Position numbers and translations under genes: made by a program. A DNA stretch of 62,217 bases from CAYMCO01 sp964388955 (GTDB lineage Bacteria; Chloroflexota; Anaerolineae; Anaerolineales; E44-bin32), in contig CAYMCO010000035.1 in the NCBI GenBank assembly GCA_964388955.1, forward strand, positions 1 to 62,217. Reading direction: 5' to 3'. Shown here piece after piece: positions 35,214-43,354 of this stretch. The first letter of the stretch is position 1. Every line of letters begins with the position of its first letter. The notes below the pieces were generated by a model. It searched no databases. It was given only the letters and a program-made list of their open reading frames with translations, and was not told where the DNA came from.

Positions 35214-35972
35214 CTACAGTTCGAACTCCGCCACACGTTCACCATTCAACCACACGGCGAAGGATCCCGTTTCGAAGCTCCCGATGGGGATTCGCGCTTC
35301 GAACGCCTCGAGCACCTGTACGCACATGACATCGGAATGAATCGTGGAGGACAACTCGACATCGATCCGGCCGGCCGCGTCCGGGCCGGAAACCTCCCAG
35401 CGCAGCTCGTGACAGGGTGTCGGTTTGTCCCCCTCGACAATCAACACAACCTGCACCGGAAAGCTCTCCAGCATCAGAATCTCGGCTCGGTTCACATACA
35501 CAGGCGCCTCGACCCCCTCTCCGGAGTTGGGAGCGCGAGTGGAGGCCCCCCGTGCGAACTCCTGCACCCGCTTTTCATTCAGCCAAATCGTAAAGGCGCC
35601 CTCGGTGAAGCTGCCAATGGGAACGGTCTCCTCGAAGGGGGTGATCACCTGGTCGCAGAACTCCTGGTCCCCGGGGGTTGCCCGCAGCGTGACATCGATG
35701 CGCCCCTCATTTGTGGGCTCGGAGACTTGAAATACCAACCTGTGGCAAGGTGTAGGCAATGTGCCTTCGACCACCAATCTGACCTGCACGGGGTAGCTCT
35801 CCAGCAACCGGATCTGCGTGCCTTCGACCACCAATCCCCCTGTGTTTCCATCGTTCTTGTCCAGCGGAAAGCGGGTGGGTGAAGGAGGCATGCTGGGGGC
35901 TGCGCTCTCACACGCAGCCAGCAGGATCAAGGCGATCGCTGCAACTGAGGTCCTGACGGTCAGCGTTCGCAT
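35214..35972 (-). CDS. Lipoprotein with two tandem copies of an uncharacterised domain
   Basis: 252 aa. Lipobox LLAAC, lipidated C21. Two repeats of about 95 residues follow (about 45-140 and 155-252). Each reads I-x-LLES-[YF]PVQV-x-L-VEG, then PTPCH-x-L-x-[FW]-x-V, then GRID-V, then a second Cys, VPIGSF or IPIGSF, and WLN-x-[KE]RV-x-EF. The conserved Cys pair per repeat could form a disulphide on the outer face of the membrane. The domain is beta-rich, and I cannot name it. GGAGAACC precedes the ATG. It lies alone on the minus strand among plus-strand genes. Confidence 0.8.
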   Translation of the reverse strand: MRTLTVRTSVAAIALILLAACESAAPSMPPSPTRFPLDKNDGNTGGLVVEGTQIRLLESYPVQVRLVVEGTLPTPCHRLVFQVSEPTNEGRIDVTLRATPGDQEFCDQVITPFEETVPIGSFTEGAFTIWLNEKRVQEFARGASTRAPNSGEGVEAPVYVNRAEILMLESFPVQVVLIVEGDKPTPCHELRWEVSGPDAAGRIDVELSSTIHSDVMCVQVLEAFEARIPIGSFETGSFAVWLNGERVAEFEL

Positions 35973-36211
35973 GAGGTTCTCCGTTTTCGCAATGCTTTCT
36001 CACTCCAATACCTAGGACGAGTTGTATTTGAGATAAGTTCCACCCATCAGGGAGAACGGGAGCTGGCTGGTCCCTGGCGAAGACATGTTCTGCCCAGGGA
36101 CCCAGCGCCCGACGGGTCCCCCGCCGGAGGAGATTCCCCTGCCGATGAACTGCCACGACCGGATGCGCCGAGGGAGCCGTAATAGACCATTCCTCGTGCC
36201 CTCAACCGTCC

Positions 36212-36220
36212 TGCTATAAT
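36212..36220 (+). promoter_or_regulatory. Extended -10 promoter of the endonuclease III gene, leaderless
   Basis: TGcTATAAT with hexamer 36215-36220. The GTG start codon is 7 bases downstream, exactly where transcription should begin, and there is no Shine-Dalgarno sequence. Confidence 0.65.
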
Positions 36221-36226
36221 GCCAGG

Positions 36227-36904
36227 GTGGATGCCCGGGAACAGCGCGCGCTGGAAGTTCATCGCCGACTCTTGGAAGAATACGGGGAACCCCGGTGGCG
36301 CGACCGCCTCCCACCTCTGGATGAATTGATTTCCACAATCCTATCCCAGAACACAAATGACGAAAACCGGGATCGTGCCTTCGAACAGCTTCGGAGGCGC
36401 TTTCCGAATTGGGAGGCGGTGCGGAAGGCAGACACGGATGATGTGATTGACGCCATTCGCACTGCAGGATTGGCCAACCAAAAAGCCCCCCGCATTCAGA
36501 ACCTCCTTCAAGGCATCGAGGCTGAAAGAGGCAGACTGAGCCTGGACTTCCTCCAGGATCTCGATCCAGAGCAGGCGAGGAAATGGCTCATGAAGTTCAA
36601 AGGAGTGGGGCCCAAGACGGCAGCCATTGTCTTGCTCTTCTCCTTGGGTATGCCCGCATTCCCTGTGGACACGCATATCCACCGGGTAACCGGCCGTCTG
36701 GGTCTTCGCCCAGAAAAGATGAGCGCCGAAAAGACCCACACATTGATGGAGCACCTGCTTCCGCCCGAAGCCTACTACGCAGCCCATCTCAATTTGATAC
36801 GCCATGGCCGGGAGGTTTGCCACGCCAGGAAACCGGAGTGTGAGCGCTGCGTGCTGCTCGATATCTGCGACTACGGCCCGGGATATCTGCGGGAGCGAGC
36901 CTAG
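36227..36904 (+). CDS. Endonuclease III-family DNA glycosylase
   Basis: 225-aa HhH-GPD base-excision enzyme. The helix-hairpin-helix reads FKGVGPKTAA with the catalytic Lys, and the catalytic Asp is in PVDTHIHRV. The [4Fe-4S] motif C-x6-C-x2-C-x5-C is complete (CHARKPECERCVLLDIC). ILSQNTND replaces the more common ILSAQTTD. Whether it prefers oxidised pyrimidines (Nth) or another lesion is uncertain. The GTG start is preceded by a perfect extended -10 and no ribosome site, so the mRNA is probably leaderless. Confidence 0.9.
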   Translation: MDAREQRALEVHRRLLEEYGEPRWRDRLPPLDELISTILSQNTNDENRDRAFEQLRRRFPNWEAVRKADTDDVIDAIRTAGLANQKAPRIQNLLQGIEAERGRLSLDFLQDLDPEQARKWLMKFKGVGPKTAAIVLLFSLGMPAFPVDTHIHRVTGRLGLRPEKMSAEKTHTLMEHLLPPEAYYAAHLNLIRHGREVCHARKPECERCVLLDICDYGPGYLRERA

Positions 36905-36928
36905 GTTATGCGCCATCCGCGGCGGATT

Positions 36929-36998
36929 TCTCGATACGCCTCGCGCCGGAGCCGGCCCCGAGGAATCGAGGGGGCGCTCGGCACTCGAGATGCGCCTC
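36929..36998. repeat. REP-like palindromic repeat, copy 2
   Basis: Shares TCTCGATACGCCTCG (36929-36943) and CTCGGCACTCGAGATGCGCCTC (about 36977-36998) with the element at 10036-10162. The spacing and middle differ. Confidence 0.65.
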
Positions 36999-37058
36999 GC
37001 ATGAACTGGATCCTTCGACCTGCCCCCATGAGCGAAAGCAGCCTGCGTCTGCCCGGCT

Positions 37059-37088
37059 TTGACTCGGCTCAGGACCGCGGGCTATACT
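37059..37088 (+). promoter_or_regulatory. Promoter of the UPF0173 hydrolase gene
   Basis: TTGACT (37059-37064), an 18-nt spacer and TATACT (37083-37088). Confidence 0.7.
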
Positions 37089-37128
37089 CCCATCCGTGGG
37101 GAGGCGATCTAGTTTTATGGAGGTGGGC

Positions 37129-37824
37129 ATGGCGCTGACAGTCACTTGGTTTGGGCATGCAGCGTTCGGATTGGAGGTCGATGACTATCAGATATTGATC
37201 GATCCTTATCTGAGCGACTCACCCACGGCGGCCGTTGGGCCGGAAGACGTGGAGGCGGATTACATCTTAATCTCTCATGGGCATGGCGACCACGTGGGCG
37301 ACGCGGTGCAGATTGCCCGGCGGACGGGTGCGAAGATCATCAGCAATTTCGAAATTGCCGGCTGGTTTGAGGAGAAGGGATTCCAGACCCATGCGCAGCA
37401 TATCGGCGGGGGTTTCAGGCATCCTTTTGGATATCTGAAGCTGACCCAGGCCCTGCATGGCTCTGGCCTTCCAGATGGGAAATGTGGCGGCAACCCGGCC
37501 GGATTCCTGCTCACCCCCCCGGCGCCGGCGGGCATTAAGGTCTATTTCGCCTGCGACACCGGCCTATTCCCGGGCATGAAGCTGATCGGAGAAGAGGGGA
37601 TCGAGCTCGCAGTCCTGCCCATCGGGGATAACTACACCATGGGACCCGACGATGCTCTGCGAGCGGTAAAGCTCATCGAACCCAAGCACGTCATCCCGGC
37701 GCACTACAACACCTGGGATGTGATCCGGCAAGATCCCGAGGCGTGGGCCGAGCGGGTGCGCGCGGAGACAGCGGCCATCCCGCATGTGCTCTCACCCGGG
37801 GAGAGCTTCACCCTGCAGGCATAG
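37129..37824 (+). CDS. Metal-dependent hydrolase, UPF0173 (metallo-beta-lactamase fold)
   Basis: 231-aa MBL-fold protein. The metal motif HGHGDHVGD is at about residue 52. Further ligands are probably in the H of ACDTGLF-type and IPAHYNTWD segments. N-terminal TWFGHAAFGLE is the UPF0173 signature. GGAGG lies 6 bases before ATG 37129. In-vivo substrate unknown. A 10-bp hairpin follows the gene. Confidence 0.88.
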   Translation: MALTVTWFGHAAFGLEVDDYQILIDPYLSDSPTAAVGPEDVEADYILISHGHGDHVGDAVQIARRTGAKIISNFEIAGWFEEKGFQTHAQHIGGGFRHPFGYLKLTQALHGSGLPDGKCGGNPAGFLLTPPAPAGIKVYFACDTGLFPGMKLIGEEGIELAVLPIGDNYTMGPDDALRAVKLIEPKHVIPAHYNTWDVIRQDPEAWAERVRAETAAIPHVLSPGESFTLQA

Positions 37825-37868
37825 CCGATTGACGCTCTGGGGGGCCGTACCGGAGAGCAGCCTATGAA

Positions 37869-37894
37869 CGCCTGTCGCCAAGATGCGACAGGCG
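37869..37894 (+). terminator. Hairpin downstream of the UPF0173 gene
   Basis: CGCCTGTCGC (37869-37878) and GCGACAGGCG (37885-37894), 10 bp perfect, loop 6 nt. No strong T tract follows. Sits between two plus-strand genes. Confidence 0.6.
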
Positions 37895-37940
37895 TGGTTC
37901 GCGTGGGGCCGTCCAATCACCGCGGGCTGAGGCGAGCGGC

Positions 37941-39428
37941 ATGACGGGCAAGATGGGCTGGAGGGATCACATTGCCCTCAATCTCTACTGGCTGGGACTG
38001 AACGTACAGACCGGCGCGATCACGCCGGTGCTGTTGCCCTATCTGGTGGCGCTGTTTGTGCCCTCGCAGGTCAAGAACACATCTCTGGCCACTGTCCGCG
38101 TTGCCGGGTTGGCGGTGGCCATGCTGGTCCAACCGGCGGCCGGCATGCTCTCCGATCGGAGCCTCTCACGCTGGGGTCGGCGCCGCCCCTTCATCGCCGC
38201 CGGCACGATCTTCAACGTGCTCTTCCTGTTGTTGCTCGGTGCCTCACCCTTGTTCCACGGCTCGGCGTTGGACGCCTGGACGCGGTCGATGCTGTCCGCA
38301 TCAGCCCCCTACCTGGTGCTGCTGGTGGGCATCGCGCTGCTGCAGCTTTCCACCAATTTCGCACAAGGCGCGCTGCTGGGCCTGATACCAGACTTGGTGC
38401 CAGAGGATCAGCGCGGCCGTTCCTCCGGGGTCAAGGCCGTCTTCGAATTGCTGCCCGTGTTCCTGGTGATACTGATCGGCCCGCTGGTGGACGCGGGGCG
38501 CATATGGTTGGTGATCGGGATCATCATTGCCGCGCTGGTGTTGTGTACCTTGGGGACCGTCCTCCTCGTCTATGAGCGGCCGCTGGCGCGTCGGCCACCC
38601 GGCCACGTCAGGGAGAATATGTTGCGTCTCTTGGCCCTTACGGCCATATTTCTGGCCGTCACGCGCGGAGCGGTGTGGACGGTGGGTTCCGGTGGCAGGC
38701 TGCTAGCCGCGCGGGGAATTCAGGTCGAATGGCAGGTGGCGATTGTCGGGGTACTGGGGTTGATTGGCATGGCGGGCTCGATCCTCGTGGGCGTGTATTT
38801 CGGCGCCCGAGTGGGGATCGGAGCTGGGGCTGGAGAGCACCGGGAGTTCATCTGGTGGGTGGTGAACCGGTTGCTGTTCTTGGCCGCAGTGGGGTCCGTG
38901 CAGGCCTTTGCGCAGTTCTTTCTGAGAGACGTGATTCGGGTGGAGAACGCCGCCACCGCGACCACCGCCCTGCTGGGGGTGGTGGCATTGTTTCTTATCC
39001 CCTCCGCGCTGGGGGGTGGATACCTGGCGGACCGAATGGGCCGCAAGCGGCTCGTCATGGTCTCCGGCCTGCTTGGCGCGTTGGGGACATTCATGCTGCT
39101 GTTCGCCAAGGGGATCCCGCTGGTGGTCGTCAGTGGGTGCATCATCGGTTTGGGGACGGGGACCTTCATGGCCACCAATTGGGCCCTGGGGACCGATTTG
39201 GCACCTTCGGACGAGGCGGGCAGATACCTGGGCATCTCGAACCTGGCCGGTGCAGGGGCGGGGATCGTGGGCCAGGGCATTGGGGGGCCCATGGCGGACT
39301 TCTTCAACCAGTTGAGGTCGGGGCTCGGATACCTCGTGATTTTCGGAATATACGCCGCGCTGTTCTTACTCTCCGTCTACGTCCTGCGGTTGGTGCGGCC
39401 GCCGGGGAGTCAGGTTGGGAACGCCTGA
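37941..39428 (+). CDS. MFS transporter, sugar/cation symporter-like (SLC45/GPH type)
   Basis: 495-aa membrane protein with 12 probable helices. The loop 2-3 motif GMLSDRSLSRWGRRRPFI and the loop 8-9 motif GYLADRMGRKRLV are the twin MFS signatures. The pattern LSDR-x-x-SRWGRRRPFI is typical of GPH or SLC45-like sugar carriers. The cytoplasmic central loop is short. Substrate unknown. The ATG at 37941 has only a weak ribosome site; a second ATG is four codons in. Confidence 0.85.
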   Translation: MTGKMGWRDHIALNLYWLGLNVQTGAITPVLLPYLVALFVPSQVKNTSLATVRVAGLAVAMLVQPAAGMLSDRSLSRWGRRRPFIAAGTIFNVLFLLLLGASPLFHGSALDAWTRSMLSASAPYLVLLVGIALLQLSTNFAQGALLGLIPDLVPEDQRGRSSGVKAVFELLPVFLVILIGPLVDAGRIWLVIGIIIAALVLCTLGTVLLVYERPLARRPPGHVRENMLRLLALTAIFLAVTRGAVWTVGSGGRLLAARGIQVEWQVAIVGVLGLIGMAGSILVGVYFGARVGIGAGAGEHREFIWWVVNRLLFLAAVGSVQAFAQFFLRDVIRVENAATATTALLGVVALFLIPSALGGGYLADRMGRKRLVMVSGLLGALGTFMLLFAKGIPLVVVSGCIIGLGTGTFMATNWALGTDLAPSDEAGRYLGISNLAGAGAGIVGQGIGGPMADFFNQLRSGLGYLVIFGIYAALFLLSVYVLRLVRPPGSQVGNA

Positions 39429-39603
39429 GCGCCCCAAGCCGGGCCATCCGCTGTGAATTAGGCCCGACGCGATTCGATTGCCCCGCTCTGGGAGGCTACG
39501 GTCTCAGGGGAAATCTTGTTCGGGGTTCGAAACAGCGGGTCGGGGCAGGCGGTGTGGCTTGCGCGGTTGGGGGCTCTATCGATGCCGTGGGAAGCCTCGA
39601 ATA

Positions 39604-39632
39604 TTGTCGATGACTCTGCTTCATTGTATACT
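39604..39632 (+). promoter_or_regulatory. Promoter of dnaN
   Basis: TTGTCG (39604-39609), 17-nt spacer, TATACT (39627-39632), about 33 bases before the dnaN ATG. Confidence 0.6.
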
Positions 39633-39665
39633 TCACCAATGGCATCCTGACAAAGGGAATTGTTC

Positions 39666-40799
39666 ATGAAGGTCACCTGTTTGCAAGAAAATCTCTCTCG
39701 GGGATTGGGGATCGTCTCACGCGCGGTGGCACAGCGCAGCACCTTGCCTGTGTTGGCCAATATCCTCCTGGCCACCGAAGATGGCCGTCTGCGCCTCTCG
39801 GCAACGGACTTGGAATTGGGTATCACATGCTGGATCGGCGCGAAGGTGGAGGAGGACGGCTCAACCACCGTCCCTGCGCGGACCTTTGTAGATCTGGTGA
39901 ACACCTTGCCCAACGATCAGGTCAAGATGTCGCTCAACGTGCGCACCCAGACTCTGAATGTGACCTCCGGCCCCTTCAATAATGATATCAAATGCATCGA
40001 CGCCCAAGAGTTTCCCCCGCTGCCGCCGGATGAGCTGGCGGATGGGCTTCAGTTGAACGTGGAAGACTTGGGCGAGATGATCAAACAGGTGGCCTTCGCG
40101 GCCTCCACGGATGAAGCCCGCCCGGTCCTGACAGGGGTGCTGCTCGAGGTGGAAGGCGGGGAGATGACCATGGCGGCGGCCGATGGTTTCCGCCTTTCGG
40201 TCAGGAATGCGCACCTCTCTTCGCCTGCGGCGGGGGGCATCGTCGCCATCGTCCCGGCTCGCGCGCTGAATGAGCTGGCGCGCATACTTGGGGATGAGGA
40301 GGAAACCGTGGCGATGTCCATGCCGCCCAACCGCGGCCAGGTGATATTCCGCGGCAAGGATGTTGAGTTGGTCTCTCAACTCATCGAAGGCAGCTTCCCG
40401 GACTACAAGGGCATCGTACCCAGCGGCTTTGCCACACGCACCGTGCTTTCGACGAGCGCGTTCCGAAAGGCCTGCAAAGCGGCGGATATCTTCGCCCGCG
40501 AGGCTGCGCACTCCGCCCGCCTGCATATCTCACCCGGCGGCGAGCTGGAGCCGGGCGAACTGGAGATTTCGGCCACAGCGGCGGAGACGGGTTCAAATGA
40601 GACTGTTGTGGATGCTACGGTGGAAGGCGAATCCATAGAAATCGCGTTCAATGTGCGCTTCCTGTCGGATGTGTTGGGTGTGATTGATACGCCCAATGTG
40701 GCTTTGGAAACCAGCACCGCATCCTCCCCGGGTGTGATCAAGCCCGTCGGCCGGGATGACTTCTTGCACATCATCATGCCCATGCACCTCGGGCGTTAG
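39666..40799 (+). CDS. dnaN: DNA polymerase III beta subunit (sliding clamp)
   Basis: 377-aa clamp, built of three repeats of the same fold, which dimerises into a ring and tethers the polymerase. The start MKVTCLQENLSRGLGIVSRAV, the LPVLANILL segment, and the end FLHIIMPMHL (the usual P-M-R/H-L tail) are diagnostic. ATG at 39666 is set by AAGGGA 7 bases upstream; an in-frame TTG six bases earlier is too close to it. It is monocistronic with its own promoter and a strong hairpin after it, and is not next to dnaA here. Confidence 0.96.
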   Translation: MKVTCLQENLSRGLGIVSRAVAQRSTLPVLANILLATEDGRLRLSATDLELGITCWIGAKVEEDGSTTVPARTFVDLVNTLPNDQVKMSLNVRTQTLNVTSGPFNNDIKCIDAQEFPPLPPDELADGLQLNVEDLGEMIKQVAFAASTDEARPVLTGVLLEVEGGEMTMAAADGFRLSVRNAHLSSPAAGGIVAIVPARALNELARILGDEEETVAMSMPPNRGQVIFRGKDVELVSQLIEGSFPDYKGIVPSGFATRTVLSTSAFRKACKAADIFAREAAHSARLHISPGGELEPGELEISATAAETGSNETVVDATVEGESIEIAFNVRFLSDVLGVIDTPNVALETSTASSPGVIKPVGRDDFLHIIMPMHLGR

Positions 40800-40839
40800 G
40801 CCTCTGCCTGGTACAAGGTTCCGTGAGCAAGTGATGTCC

Positions 40840-40862
40840 GGGCTCCCTCCAGTAGGGAGCCC
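40840..40862 (+). terminator. Hairpin downstream of dnaN
   Basis: GGGCTCCCT (40840-40848) and AGGGAGCCC (40854-40862), 9 bp perfect with 5-nt loop. A second overlapping stem can form with GCGGGCT at about 40876. No T tract. Confidence 0.65.
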
Positions 40863-40998
40863 GCTGACGCTGAGCCGCGGGCTTGCGGCACTGCGCGCAC
40901 CGGCCCTGTGGGCTTCACATCCCTGGTCGGAGGCCGGTGCTTGTTGTTAAAATGACCTGGGGAGGGCGCTCAATGGCCCGGACCCAGACAGGTGCGGC

Positions 40999-43350
40999 AT
41001 GACGATTGACCATTCCTCGTTCCCGAAAGTACTGACCATCTACCTGGAATTGAGCCAGTACCCGATCCTGGCGGAGCGCATACGCGACCGTATGCGTCAT
41101 GAGTTATTTGCTCGTGGGATCATCTCGGAGGAGGCACTGAGCGTGGAGGTCACAGAGAAGGCGCGCCAGTCGCAGGTGATGGAGGGCATCCGCGATCCGG
41201 AGGTCGAAGAGCCGGCCCACATCTGGGCAAGGCGGCTGGCGGCGATCCGGGATAACCTGACTGACTTCTACTTCGCCTACAACCTACCCCATGACCTCTT
41301 CGAGCGCATCGTGCGAGAGGTAGTCGCTGAGCGGAATCCCTCGAAGGATGTGGTGCTCAGGTTCCATCCCGAATTGGCTCCCTGGGACATGCTGTTTGCG
41401 CAGGGAGAAGCCTACGAGAGAATGCCCTCCGAGAAACGGGAGGAGGCCAAGCACCATCTGGAGGAGATCAAGGTGGTCCTGATCAAATCCATGGTGAGCG
41501 GCCACCTGCGCTATGTGGGCATCGCCAAGGACTGGTTTGATATCGCCGATCTGCGGGCGATTCGGGATCATCGCATCGGAAGGGGCCGCATCGGCGGAAA
41601 GGCCGCCGGGGTAGTGCTGGCGCGCACGATTTTACATAAGTGTCTTCCACTTGAGCTCAGGGGCCGCATCAGGGTGCCCCGGTCATGGTATCTGGGCGCG
41701 GATGTGTTCTACGATTTCAATTCATACAACAACCTGCTCAAGTATGCGAACCAGAAATACAAGGGCGAGGAGGAGATCCGGTCAGATTACCCGCAAATAC
41801 GGCGCGATTTCTCGGAGGGGCGCTTCCCGGAGAACGTGGTCGACGGCCTGCGCTTGATATTGGATCGCGTGGGCCGGAACCCATTGATTGTCCGCTCATC
41901 GAGCCTGCTCGAGGATTCCTTCGGCACTTCCTTTGCCGGCAAGTATGAGAGCTACTTCTGCCCCAACCACGCGACACCAAGAGAGAATCTGGGGGACCTG
42001 ATCTCTGCCATCTGCAAAGTGTATTCCAGTGTTTACAGCCCGGATGTGCTGCAGTACCGGCAGCGTATGAACCTCGTGGATTATGACGAGCGTATGGCGG
42101 TCCTCATCCAGGAGGTGGCCGGCCAGCAGCATGGCGACTATTTCTTTCCCGACGCGGCCGGGGTGGCATTCTCGAAGAATCAATTCCGGTGGAGCGCACG
42201 CATCGAGCGCGATGCCGGCTTCATGCGCATCGTATGGGGCTTGGGGACTCGGGCGGTGGAACAATCCGTCGGAGATTATCCGCGTATGGTGGCGCTCAGC
42301 CATCCGGATCTGCGCCCGGAAAACGATGCTCGCGGCATCCGCAGCAACTCCCAGCGCATGATCGATCTGTTGGACCTGGAGGCCAACACCTTCAAGTCGC
42401 TGCCCGTGACAGACGCGTTGGGCGTCGGTCTTCCGCATCTCACTTTGCTGGCTCAGCGATTTCGGAACGGCATGCTGCAGGATTTCATCGGACAGCGCGT
42501 TCCCTTCGATCCCCCGGAGGCGGTCATCACTTTCGATGGTCTGCTGCGACGCACCTCCTTTCCCGCCCTGATGCGCAAAGCCCTGGAGACCTTGGAGAGC
42601 GCATACGGCATACCTGTCGACACCGAATTCACCGTGGACTTGGGTGAGGAGGGGGATGCCGGGCTGGATCCCACGATCTACCTGCTGCAGTGCCGCCCTT
42701 TGAGCGAGATGGAAATGCAGGCTGCCACGCTGCCCACGGACATTTCGGAGGGGCGCATACTGTTCGTCAACTCGGGCATCGTCCCGGACGGGCGGGTCGG
42801 CGATTTGCGATATGTCGTCTACGTGGAAGGGGAGGCCTACGCCGAGCTCAGTTTGCCAGGAGGGAAGGAGGAGGTCGCACGGCTGATCGGACGGATCAAC
42901 AAGCGTCTGGAGGGGGAGCGCTTCGTGCTGATGGGGCCAGGGCGCTGGGGGAGCCGCAACCCGGAGTTGGGGATCCCGGTGACATACGCAGATATCTATA
43001 ACGCACGTGTGCTGATCGAGATCGTGGGTGATCGGGGGGCGACGGAACCTTCCTATGGCACCCATTTCTATCAAGATCTGGTGGAAGCGGACATATATCC
43101 ATTGGCCATCGCGGTGAAAGATCCGAGGGTGGCGTTTCGGAGTGAGTTCTTCCAGGGTGGCCGCAATCAATTGGGTGGGTTGTGCCCGGAGGATGAACGC
43201 TGGGAAGCAGTGGTGCGCGTGATCGATGTGCCGCTCGAAACCGGCGGGGCGCACATAGAATTGGTGATGGATGGGGAAGCGGGGGCGGCGATGGCCTATC
43301 TGTCGGAAGGTCTATCGGCGGGAGAACGGCGGAGTCGCAGAAGGAGATAG
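40999..43350 (+). CDS. PEP synthase-like ATP-grasp protein lacking the phosphohistidine and PEP domains
   Basis: 783 aa. Residues 1-190 are a helical domain I do not recognise. Residues 190-575 match the N-terminal nucleotide-binding domain of PEP synthase and PPDK: RIGGKAAGVVLA, the hallmark LIVRSSSLLEDSFGTSFAGKYES at about 295, and the ATP-grasp end IYLLQCRPLSEME. The swivelling phosphohistidine and PEP-binding barrel are absent, so it cannot be a normal PEP synthase. Residues 590-783 form a conserved C-terminal part (GRWGSRNPELGIPVTYADI, GTHFYQDLVE). It is followed 4 bases later by a Lon-like protease gene. Possibly a phosphotransferase acting on a protein or small molecule (inference). 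Confidence 0.8.
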   Translation: MTIDHSSFPKVLTIYLELSQYPILAERIRDRMRHELFARGIISEEALSVEVTEKARQSQVMEGIRDPEVEEPAHIWARRLAAIRDNLTDFYFAYNLPHDLFERIVREVVAERNPSKDVVLRFHPELAPWDMLFAQGEAYERMPSEKREEAKHHLEEIKVVLIKSMVSGHLRYVGIAKDWFDIADLRAIRDHRIGRGRIGGKAAGVVLARTILHKCLPLELRGRIRVPRSWYLGADVFYDFNSYNNLLKYANQKYKGEEEIRSDYPQIRRDFSEGRFPENVVDGLRLILDRVGRNPLIVRSSSLLEDSFGTSFAGKYESYFCPNHATPRENLGDLISAICKVYSSVYSPDVLQYRQRMNLVDYDERMAVLIQEVAGQQHGDYFFPDAAGVAFSKNQFRWSARIERDAGFMRIVWGLGTRAVEQSVGDYPRMVALSHPDLRPENDARGIRSNSQRMIDLLDLEANTFKSLPVTDALGVGLPHLTLLAQRFRNGMLQDFIGQRVPFDPPEAVITFDGLLRRTSFPALMRKALETLESAYGIPVDTEFTVDLGEEGDAGLDPTIYLLQCRPLSEMEMQAATLPTDISEGRILFVNSGIVPDGRVGDLRYVVYVEGEAYAELSLPGGKEEVARLIGRINKRLEGERFVLMGPGRWGSRNPELGIPVTYADIYNARVLIEIVGDRGATEPSYGTHFYQDLVEADIYPLAIAVKDPRVAFRSEFFQGGRNQLGGLCPEDERWEAVVRVIDVPLETGGAHIELVMDGEAGAAMAYLSEGLSAGERRSRRRR

Positions 43351-43354
43351 ACCT

